Source: Anaerolineaceae bacterium (GTDB lineage: Bacteria; Chloroflexota; Anaerolineae; Anaerolineales; Anaerolineaceae). Taken from it: a stretch of 6,024 bases of DNA. Below the pieces are notes generated by a model that did not search any database, was not told the DNA's origin, and saw only the letters and a program-made list of their open reading frames with translations. The position numbers were made by a program, and so were the translations under genes. Location: assembly GCA_003501835.1 (NCBI GenBank), contig DNOU01000184.1, positions 1 to 6,024 on the forward strand. The letters run 5' to 3'. Shown here piece by piece: positions 1 to 4,974 of the stretch (positions are counted from its first letter, which is position 1; each line of letters opens with the position of its first letter).

Positions 1-2491
1 AGTACTCGCCATCAGGCACGGTATAGGTCTTGTTGCCGGCAAAGGTCGTACCGTCAAACGGGAGGGCGTAAAATCCAGTCGAGCTGCTGTTGCGAACCAT
101 GTAATCGATGTTGTATGCCCGGTGCCAGGCTTTGCCGTTGGCGGCGAAGATTTCCACGCGCACCGTGCGTGCCTGGTGCTCAAAATGAACCAGGAAGTAA
201 GGAATGTCCTCGCCTACCATGGTGTAGGTCCAGTCGGCGGGTCCTTCAACTGGACCGTAGAAACTTCCTTCCATGCTCACGGCCAGCCAGGGGAATCCAT
301 ACGTAGCGGGAGTGAGTACCTGGATGCCCTGGTAGTCACCCACAAAGCCAGCGTAAGGCACGCGATAGATCTGACCACCGCCCTGCGGGGTAAAGATGAT
401 GTAGCCGCCGTATTGACCGAATTCGGGTCCACTGGCCGGGTGGACTGTGGCTTTGACCGTTTTTGTTCCGCCTCCGGGTACAGTCACGCTAGAAGCGCTG
501 AAACTTACATAGTCGTCCGATGTATAGAACGATGGAGTGATTACTCCGCCAAGAGTAAGAGCACTCTCGTAAGATAGATCGTAAGTGACAGAATCTGCGC
601 TGCTGTTACTCAGGGTCAGGGTCTGGGTGTAGGGTCCAGCTTGACCTTCACCTGCGGAGATTTTTCCAGGGGTGATAAACGTGGTAGCCAGGATGGCCTT
701 GTCGATCTGGATCATGCCAGCTCCCTGGCGATTGACACTATCCAAAATGCCGTAAGCAGGTGCCAGCGACCAGAGTTTGGGTTCAGCGCTGTTCTGCAGG
801 ATATCGCGAACCACCTGTGGTGAGGTCTTGGGTTTGGCCTGCAGCAGCAGTGCTACAGCGCCGGCAACGTGCGGCGATGACATGGAGGTGCCGCTCAAGG
901 TGGCGTAACTGCCCAATTCAAGCGGGTAGCTGGAGTAGATGTTGCCGCCAGGCGCGCCAAGGTCCGGCTTCAGCGTCAGGTCAGGCGAAAGGCCGTAGGA
1001 ACTGAAGGAGCTGATCAAACCACCGGTAGGGCTGGGGAAGGAAGCCTGCTCATCGGTCCAGGTCATCATCAACGGTGTGGTTTGTGCCCGCAGGAAATTG
1101 CCGTCTGCCTTCGAGATTCCCACCACTGGTTTGGGATTGGGAAGCGGAGCGCCAAGTGTGCCATTGAACACGCCTGAGGCATTATTAGAAATGAGCACCG
1201 CTTCGGCACCTGCTGCAATTGCGTTCGTTGCCTTTATTCCGAAAGTGCAAGTACCCCGGGCTGCCAAAGCAACATTACCGGTCAATGATCCGACAGGTAG
1301 CGCTTCGCAAGCCAGTCCAATGTTTACGACCTCAAACTCTCCGGAAGTCGGGGGTTCTGGAGAGTAGGTCATGGTCACGTAGCCTATGTTGCGACCGTTT
1401 GCCGTTAAGTACGGCAGGAAGACATTGGTATTGTCATACGAAGCCACACCGATGACCTTTTCGCCCAACCCTGGTGAGCCTGCCGAATACAGACCATTGT
1501 CTCCGTTGTTACCAATGGAAGCCACCACCACCATGCCCTTGTTGACCAGGCGGTTGGATGCCATGGCGGTGGGTGACTGCGGCCAATCAAACGGTGAGCC
1601 GATGCTCATATTGAGCACCTGCATGCCATCAGCCAAAGCCATTTCCATGGCTTTGATCATGATGTCATCGGTGGTGGAACCCTCGCATCCGAAGACGCGG
1701 TAGGCACCAAAAATGACATCCGGTGCAACACCTTTCAGGTCATTGGTTGCATCATTGGCACCGATGATGCCAGCCACGTGGGTGCCGTGACCGGCACAGT
1801 CATCGGGGATGGGATCTGGTGAGGGAATGGGATTGTAGGACGGCGAGGTGTCATCTGCATTATAGGCATCACCGACCAGGTCGTAACCGTACTCAATCCT
1901 GGGACTCTCGTAGAAGAAGGAGCTGTCCAGTGCGGCAACGTTATCACCGCCAAAAGCCGGGTGGTTGACATCAATACCGGTATCCATGACCGCTACCTTG
2001 ATACCAGCCCCTGTATACCCTAGCTCGGATTGAGCGGTACTCGCGCCAATCATGTTCAGCGAGGTCCAGAGTTCAGGATCGGCGGTATCATCGATGGGCG
2101 CTGGTACCACCTGAACCGGGTAAATGTTCTTTACACCCGGGATCCGCTCAAGTTTGCCAAGCTGATCTGGAGAGATGGAGATGGAAAAACCGTTGAACAG
2201 GGTATCGTACGAGAAGCGCTCGGTGTAAACCAATCCCACCTTTTTGGCTTGAGCCTTGAAATTCGCCTTTTCTGCTTTCAAGGTTGTAAAGCTCGTTCCA
2301 TCTGCAGCAGGCGGACTGGTCAATTCCACGAACCACATCGATGGAGTTTCATCGATCATCTCCCCGGTTTCAGCGGAGGGAGGGGGATTCTCGGGCTCAA
2401 TGGGAGTGACATCATAAGCAAATACTGGACCGACAGTAAGTGATAACAGCATCAGCAGCGTAACAAAAATGAACAAAGATTTTTTAGCCAT
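1..2491 (-). CDS. Secreted subtilisin-family (S8) serine protease with PA and Fn3-like domains, C-terminus outside the window
   Basis: This is an exported endopeptidase; 830 codons read without a stop to the window edge. Residues 1-26 form a signal peptide (MAKK, a hydrophobic core, then a PVFA/YD cleavage site) with no lipobox. Residues about 50-130 resemble an inhibitor-I9 propeptide. The catalytic domain follows with Asp170 (VAVMDTGID), His235 (GHGTHVAG), oxyanion Asn328 (SIGNNG) and Ser536 (SGTSMSSPHVAGA), so it looks active. A protease-associated (PA) domain is inserted at about 385-475 with a likely Cys395-Cys415 disulfide; Cys232 and Cys269 could form another near the active site. Residues about 608-720 look like the Fn3-type domain of C5a-peptidase/lactocepin/Vpr-like subtilases. 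The start at 2491 is chosen because AGGAGG lies 5 nt upstream and the signal peptide begins there; in-frame ATGs at 2530 and 2521 are less likely. It lies alone behind a c-di-GMP riboswitch leader. The natural substrate and any surface anchor cannot be seen. Confidence 0.96.
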   Translation of the reverse strand, partial: MAKKSLFIFVTLLMLLSLTVGPVFAYDVTPIEPENPPPSAETGEMIDETPSMWFVELTSPPAADGTSFTTLKAEKANFKAQAKKVGLVYTERFSYDTLFNGFSISISPDQLGKLERIPGVKNIYPVQVVPAPIDDTADPELWTSLNMIGASTAQSELGYTGAGIKVAVMDTGIDVNHPAFGGDNVAALDSSFFYESPRIEYGYDLVGDAYNADDTSPSYNPIPSPDPIPDDCAGHGTHVAGIIGANDATNDLKGVAPDVIFGAYRVFGCEGSTTDDIMIKAMEMALADGMQVLNMSIGSPFDWPQSPTAMASNRLVNKGMVVVASIGNNGDNGLYSAGSPGLGEKVIGVASYDNTNVFLPYLTANGRNIGYVTMTYSPEPPTSGEFEVVNIGLACEALPVGSLTGNVALAARGTCTFGIKATNAIAAGAEAVLISNNASGVFNGTLGAPLPNPKPVVGISKADGNFLRAQTTPLMMTWTDEQASFPSPTGGLISSFSSYGLSPDLTLKPDLGAPGGNIYSSYPLELGSYATLSGTSMSSPHVAGAVALLLQAKPKTSPQVVRDILQNSAEPKLWSLAPAYGILDSVNRQGAGMIQIDKAILATTFITPGKISAGEGQAGPYTQTLTLSNSSADSVTYDLSYESALTLGGVITPSFYTSDDYVSFSASSVTVPGGGTKTVKATVHPASGPEFGQYGGYIIFTPQGGGQIYRVPYAGFVGDYQGIQVLTPATYGFPWLAVSMEGSFYGPVEGPADWTYTMVGEDIPYFLVHFEHQARTVRVEIFAANGKAWHRAYNIDYMVRNSSSTGFYALPFDGTTFAGNKTYTVPDGEY

Positions 2492-2496
2492 ATCTT

Positions 2497-2502
2497 CCTC
2501 CT
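2497..2502 (-). promoter_or_regulatory. Ribosome binding site of the subtilase
   Basis: On the minus strand AGGAGG is followed by AAGAT and then ATG, a near-ideal 5-nt spacing. It settles the start codon at 2491 over the in-frame ATG codons at 2521 and 2530, the first of which would place this site inside the coding region. It lies about 65 nt downstream of the terminator-like hairpin in the leader, so the switch probably acts on transcription rather than by covering this site. Confidence 0.85.
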
Positions 2503-2566
2503 GATTATGCGAACGGATCATGAGTTTCATCACAACGACCAAGATGTTCTGAATGCAGCCTCCTTT

Positions 2567-2613
2567 CCAAAAACCAAAACCAGGTGACCGAACGGGTTCC
2601 TTCGGCAGCCTGG
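2567..2613 (-). terminator. Candidate riboswitch-controlled intrinsic terminator in the protease leader
   Basis: Read on the minus strand, CCAGG (2609-2613) pairs with CCUGG (2580-2584). Inside that, CCGAA (2601-2605) pairs with UUCGG (2588-2592) around an 8-nt loop. A 3-nt internal loop, partly closable by a G-U pair, separates the two helices. A broken U-run (UUUUGGUUUUU, within 2567-2579) follows at once. The 5' arms are the same bases that form the 3' conserved part of the c-di-GMP aptamer, so aptamer and hairpin cannot form together. Seen: the complementarity and the U-run. Inferred: ligand binding prevents termination (ON switch). The interrupted stem and U-run make this a moderate rather than a strong terminator. 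Confidence 0.65.
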
Positions 2614-2700
2614 CAGTCTGCAGGGCGGTATGAACTGGCTGTGATGACAGACCCATGGCATTGCGACCCCGTCTCGAGGTGGGTTTGCCATTTCGGGAAC
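2596..2700 (-). promoter_or_regulatory. Cyclic-di-GMP class I (GEMM-I) riboswitch aptamer
   Basis: The minus strand carries the ordered conserved blocks of the GEMM-I aptamer: GGCAAACC (2682-2689), a small hairpin with a GAGAC loop closed by ACCUC/GGGGU, GUCGCAAUGCC (2657-2667, family form GACGCAAAGCC), GGGUCUG, and then CAGACUGCCAGGCUGCCGAA ending at 2601. Helices support it: GUUCC (2696-2700) with GGAAC (2596-2600) closes the element, and GUCUG (2648-2652) with CAGAC (2616-2620) forms the second arm. In this family the RNA binds the bacterial second messenger c-di-GMP and controls the downstream gene. The guanine before GCAAACC, corresponding to the ligand-contacting G of c-di-GMP binders (A in cAMP-GMP-selective relatives), appears to be kept, though my alignment there is by eye. 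The 3' end overlaps a terminator-like hairpin, and the controlled gene is the secreted subtilase. Confidence 0.85.
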
Positions 2701-2790
2701 ACTGCTGAATTGATGGGAGAGTGAGCTTCAACTTTGAATGACACGTTAACCTAAACGATCTCCTCCCCAACTGCGTTTGAGTCATTTATC

Positions 2791-2796
2791 ATTATA
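2791..2796 (-). promoter_or_regulatory. Candidate -10 box for the riboswitch-protease transcript
   Basis: A perfect TATAAT lies on the minus strand about 90 nt upstream of the aptamer. No good -35 hexamer sits at 16-18 nt; the upstream stretch is T-rich. If used, transcription would start near 2784, giving a leader of about 290 nt that contains the whole riboswitch. No better -10 box was seen between it and the aptamer. The surrounding bases are nearly palindromic and AT-rich, so a chance match is possible. Confidence 0.45.
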
Positions 2797-2933
2797 TGAA
2801 AAAAGAATCGAAAAGAGTAGTACCAAAAGCAAAAGTCAGTAATTTAATCATCCATACATTTATTCTTCGCGATCTTTGTTGCGGAATCTACACGCCCCTT
2901 ATCCACACTGCTCATTTTTCACAATACACAAGG

Positions 2934-2963
2934 ATCACAGACGCAGTGTCTGGCGTTTGTGAT
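2934..2963. repeat. 11-bp inverted repeat (hairpin)
   Basis: ATCACAGACGC and GCGTTTGTGAT are complementary over 11 positions with one G-T wobble, around an 8-nt spacer. A competing inner repeat, CAGAC(5 nt)GTCTG at 2938-2952, overlaps the left arm and the spacer. Neither strand has a convincing T-run after it, so it is not an obvious intrinsic terminator. It could be an operator, an RNA stem or a decayed terminator. Confidence 0.5.
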
Positions 2964-3046
2964 TCTTACCCGAGATCATCATCTGATTTGTCGTGACGGA
3001 TTACCAGCGCAGCCACCTTTTTTCAGCCAGTATCTTCATTGTTTCC

Positions 3047-3074
3047 AACATGTCTGTGTTGGGGATAACATGTC
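3047..3074. repeat. Pair of AACATGTC direct repeats spaced two helical turns apart
   Basis: AACATGTC occurs at 3047-3054 and 3067-3074, exactly 20 bp from start to start, each containing the palindrome ACATGT. The left copy is also part of a CCAACA/TGTTGG inverted repeat (3045-3062). Identical 8-mers in phase on the helix are a pattern seen in some operators, but no promoter was recognised next to them, so a role is only a guess. Confidence 0.35.
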
Positions 3075-3120
3075 AGACCTCGTCCTCCCTGGTTCTTCAC
3101 TGTACATTTACGGCGGGCAT

Positions 3121-3167
3121 AAAAAACTCCTTCCCTGCGAACAATCATTATTCGTGCAGGGAAGGAG
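3121..3167 (-). terminator. Strong intrinsic terminator of the thioredoxin-NifX-like operon
   Basis: On the minus strand a perfect 12-bp stem (arms 3156-3167 and 3127-3138, CTCCTTCCCTGC with its complement), extended by three pairs beyond a small bulge, is followed directly by TTTTTT (3121-3126). It begins about 54 nt past the stop codon at 3221, the expected place for the end of the leftward operon. The arms are mostly polypurine/polypyrimidine. Confidence 0.92.
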
Positions 3168-3220
3168 GAGATCTGCTGATACAGCCAAGCCTTTTCAACA
3201 GCGGCATTGACCGCTGCGGA

Positions 3221-3589
3221 TCAATGCATATGCACCAATTGAGGATCATTCTGCAGGCTGCCTGCCTGGAATGCCGCAACAGCGGTGTCGATGTCCTGGG
3301 TGCGGGTGAGAATCACCTGCAAGCCTGCATTGACTGCCCGCTGATACACTGGCGAGCCCATGCCGCCGGAGATCAACACCTGGCAATCGGCAATCGACTC
3401 GATCATCCGCTGACCTGGATGGCCACCCTCAGCAGGCATCTGACCGTGCTGATGCACCGCCTTCTCGCGGATTTCAGCGGATTCGATATTCCCTTCTTCG
3501 AGGGTCACGATCTTGAAGAAGTGCGCCTGGCCAAAATGTGCGCTTATGGTCAGTCCGTCATCCGTGGGGATTGCCACCTTCGTCTTCAT
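3221..3589 (-). CDS. Dinitrogenase Fe-Mo cofactor-type (NifX/NifB C-terminal-like) protein
   Basis: A 122-residue cytoplasmic single-domain protein of the fold shared by NifX, NafY and the C-terminal part of NifB. Relatives in nitrogen fixers bind Fe-S/FeMo cofactor precursors; many bacteria without nitrogenase carry short stand-alone versions of unknown role. Visible marks are the N-terminal strand KTKVAIPTDDG, the SAHFGQAHFF motif at residues 17-25 (conserved His19-Phe-Gly), a His-rich stretch HQHGQMPAEGGH (46-57), a single Cys69, and the glycine turn LISGGMGSP (72-80). The full length matches the domain. The ATG at 3589 is preferred because AAAGGA lies 8 nt upstream; ATGs at 3595 and 3598 sit too close to it. 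It follows the thioredoxin gene by 25 nt and ends before a strong terminator. No nif genes are visible, so a nitrogenase role is not supported; metal or Fe-S cluster handling is an inference. Confidence 0.9.
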   Translation of the reverse strand: MKTKVAIPTDDGLTISAHFGQAHFFKIVTLEEGNIESAEIREKAVHQHGQMPAEGGHPGQRMIESIADCQVLISGGMGSPVYQRAVNAGLQVILTRTQDIDTAVAAFQAGSLQNDPQLVHMH

Positions 3590-3614
3590 TTGCATCATCC
3601 TTTGCGCGTTGGGC

Positions 3615-3959
3615 TTATTGAGCCACAGGCAATGATTCCAGGAATTGATCCACAACTTTGCGCAAAGCAGGCTCAGGCAACGCGCCTACCTGGCGGTGAA
3701 TGATTTTGCCATTGGCTATAAAGAGCATGGTGGGAATTCCCTGAACTCCGTATTTTTGCGCCCAGAGATAATCTTCATCCGTATTGACCTTGGCGACAAC
3801 CAGCTTGCCATCTTTTTCTGCAGCGATCTTCTCCAAAGTGGGAGCAACCATACGGCATGGCACGCACCAAGGTGCCCAGAAATCAACAATCACCGGTAAA
3901 GATGATTTGAGTACCACTTTTTCGAAAGCGTCATCTTTCACTTGAATGGGTTCTTTCAT
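3615..3959 (-). CDS. trxA: Thioredoxin with WCVPC active site
   Basis: A 114-residue cytoplasmic thioredoxin that reduces protein disulfides through a reversible dithiol pair. The active site is FWAPWCVPC (residues 27-35, redox Cys32 and Cys35); most TrxA proteins have Gly in place of Val33, which may shift the redox potential. Also present are the buried Asp26, the cis-proline loop GIPT (Pro76) and the closing strand motif FIANGKIIHRQVGALP. There is no signal peptide or membrane segment, and the size fits a single-domain thioredoxin. The start at 3959 is taken because AAGGAG (3969-3974) lies 9 nt upstream and the fold begins there; an upstream in-frame extension would be non-homologous. It is the first gene of a leftward operon with the NifX-like gene 25 nt behind, which suggests the thioredoxin keeps that protein or its metal site reduced (inference). 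Confidence 0.95.
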   Translation of the reverse strand: MKEPIQVKDDAFEKVVLKSSLPVIVDFWAPWCVPCRMVAPTLEKIAAEKDGKLVVAKVNTDEDYLWAQKYGVQGIPTMLFIANGKIIHRQVGALPEPALRKVVDQFLESLPVAQ

Positions 3960-4020
3960 TCTCAAGGACTCCTTTTTGATTTGCTTCATTATGGATGATA
4001 AAACCCTCTTAAAAGTGACA

Positions 4021-4032
4021 TTTCTCGAGAAA
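4021..4032. promoter_or_regulatory. Perfect 12-bp palindrome in the divergent spacer
   Basis: TTTCTCGAGAAA is self-complementary over all 12 bases and sits between the divergently read thioredoxin and dehydrogenase genes, about 60 bp upstream of the former and just upstream of the candidate promoter of the latter. This is where a dimeric repressor or activator would bind. There is no regulator gene in the window to link it to. Confidence 0.4.
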
Positions 4033-4067
4033 AACATCCAAATCTCTCATTGCCATGGTTTCATACG

Positions 4068-4094
4068 TTGTTCTAATCATCTGGAGTCTATAAT
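4068..4094 (+). promoter_or_regulatory. Candidate promoter of the short-chain dehydrogenase
   Basis: A perfect TATAAT at 4089-4094 lies 41 bp before the ATG. The nearest -35-like hexamer is TTGTTC (4068-4073), which matches TTGACA only in its TTG and has a short 15-bp spacing. Transcription would begin near 4101 and give a leader of about 35 nt including the GAGAGG ribosome site. The -10 is good and the -35 is weak, so an activator may be needed. Confidence 0.55.
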
Positions 4095-4135
4095 GTTGAT
4101 TAATCATATCCATTTGGTAAAAAAGAGAGGATGAC

Positions 4136-4894
4136 ATGATGTTCAAGGATAAGGTTGTGATCGTCACAGGTGCCGCCATGGGAATAGGCAAGGCGATTGC
4201 GGCTGCATTTGCCAGAGAGGGAGCTGCGCTTGTCCTGGGAGACATTGTTGCTGACAAACTTTCTGCCACAGTGGAAGAGCTTAAAGCAGGGGGAACCCGG
4301 GTGGTTGGGCTGGCAGGTGATATCTCCAGGGTTGAGGATGCCAATGCGTTGGTGGATCTGGCAAAGAATACCTACAACCGTTTGGATGTGCTCGTCAATA
4401 ATGCGGGGATCATGGACCGCTTCCTGCCCATTGGTGAAATCACCGATGAGGTTTGGAACAAAGTGCTGGGTGTGAACCTGAACGGTCCAATGTACACCAT
4501 GCGCCGGGCGATCCCCCAAATGATCGAACAGGGCGGCGGGGTGATCATTGATATTACATCTGCTGCTGGATTGGGCGGAGGATTTGCGGGCGTGGCGTAT
4601 ACCACCAGCAAACATGGCGTGGTGGGACTGGTCAAGAACACCGCCTGGATGTATGCCTCCAAGGGCATTCGGGTGGTTGGCATTGCTCCAGGTGGAGTGA
4701 ACTCAGGCATTTCATTGGGTGGAGTTCCTTCTGAGTTTGGATACGCCCAACTGGCAAAAAATCTTGCAACCATGCCGCGTTCAGGCGAAGTGGATGAACT
4801 GGCAAATGTGGTGGTTTTTGCAGCTTCAGAGAAGGCCAGCTTCTTGAATGGTGCGATCATTCCTGTTGACGGTGCCTGGCTGGCAGGTGGTTGA
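4136..4894 (+). CDS. Classical short-chain dehydrogenase/reductase (SDR), NAD(H)-type
   Basis: A 252-residue cytoplasmic Rossmann-fold oxidoreductase, the usual length for classical SDRs that oxidise alcohols or reduce ketones, probably as a tetramer. The glycine motif TGAAMGIG (11-18) binds the cofactor; Asp36 at the end of the second strand favours NAD(H) over NADP(H). Asp62, NNAG (88-91), Asn114, Ser142, Tyr155 and Lys159 (YTTSK) give the complete catalytic tetrad Asn-Ser-Tyr-Lys, followed by PGG (185-187). The C-terminal FLNGAIIPVDGAW is typical of 3-oxoacyl-ACP reductase/glucose dehydrogenase-like members, but the substrate cannot be read from it. AGAGAGG (4124-4130) serves the ATG at 4136 (5 nt away) or the adjacent one at 4139 (8 nt away); both are plausible. 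It is a single gene, divergent from the thioredoxin operon and convergent with the ATPase gene. Confidence 0.95.
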   Translation: MMFKDKVVIVTGAAMGIGKAIAAAFAREGAALVLGDIVADKLSATVEELKAGGTRVVGLAGDISRVEDANALVDLAKNTYNRLDVLVNNAGIMDRFLPIGEITDEVWNKVLGVNLNGPMYTMRRAIPQMIEQGGGVIIDITSAAGLGGGFAGVAYTTSKHGVVGLVKNTAWMYASKGIRVVGIAPGGVNSGISLGGVPSEFGYAQLAKNLATMPRSGEVDELANVVVFAASEKASFLNGAIIPVDGAWLAGG

Positions 4895-4922
4895 TTCTCG
4901 GCTGTCCATTTTTCTTATGTGG

Positions 4923-4964
4923 AATCAACACAACCTTAACTGAAACTCTCCAGGAGTGTTGATT
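4923..4964. repeat. Perfect 9-bp inverted repeat in the convergent gap
   Basis: AATCAACAC (4923-4931) and GTGTTGATT (4956-4964) are exact complements around a 24-nt spacer that contains a smaller repeat ACTC(5 nt)GAGT (4945-4957). It fills most of the 80-bp gap between the ends of the dehydrogenase and ATPase genes, the place for a two-way terminator. Neither side has a proper T-run (TGTTGGTTT on one side, TTCCACAT on the other), so termination is only possible, not shown. Confidence 0.45.
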
Positions 4965-4974
4965 GTTGGTTTGA

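Larger units (their letters stand above)
2800..3120. other. Intergenic stretch without a supported gene
   Basis: This 320-bp stretch between the protease leader and the terminator of the thioredoxin operon shows no credible coding sequence. Short open frames on both strands lack a ribosome binding site, have no recognisable domain and read as low-information peptides. It is AT-rich at its left end (about 2795-2880). It contains a hairpin (2934-2963), a pair of direct repeats (3047-3074) and one match to the DnaA-box consensus TTATCCACA at 2899-2907, which alone does not indicate an origin. It probably holds upstream regulatory DNA for the leftward protease transcript. Confidence 0.6.

Noticed and set aside
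122..577. Plus-strand open frames of up to about 150 codons across 1-2443
   Set aside because: They are antisense to the continuous subtilase frame, which has signal peptide, catalytic triad and domain order intact.
2505..2744. A 79-codon open frame on the minus strand in the protease leader
   Set aside because: It covers the riboswitch and terminator-like hairpin; its peptide has no family resemblance, and the conserved bases are explained by RNA structure.
2754..2795. A 13-codon leader peptide frame (ATG ATA AAT ... TAG) upstream of the aptamer
   Set aside because: It has no ribosome binding site and no run of regulatory codons, and its beginning overlaps the candidate -10 box and start site.
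2899..2907. TTATCCACA, a perfect DnaA-box match
   Set aside because: A single 9-mer match in 6 kb is plausible by chance, and no cluster of boxes, AT-rich unwinding element or dnaA/dnaN gene is present.
2796..2996. A lysine-rich 66-codon plus-strand frame beginning MKKESK
   Set aside because: No ribosome binding site precedes it, it starts inside the candidate minus-strand promoter, and the peptide has no domain or helix pattern.
2993..3703. A 236-codon open frame on the plus strand
   Set aside because: It lies antisense to the NifX-like and thioredoxin genes and across their terminator, has no recognisable domain and no ribosome site. The minus-strand genes explain the sequence.
4372..4860. 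Minus-strand frames opposite the dehydrogenase
   Set aside because: They are antisense shadows of a complete SDR with all cofactor and catalytic motifs.
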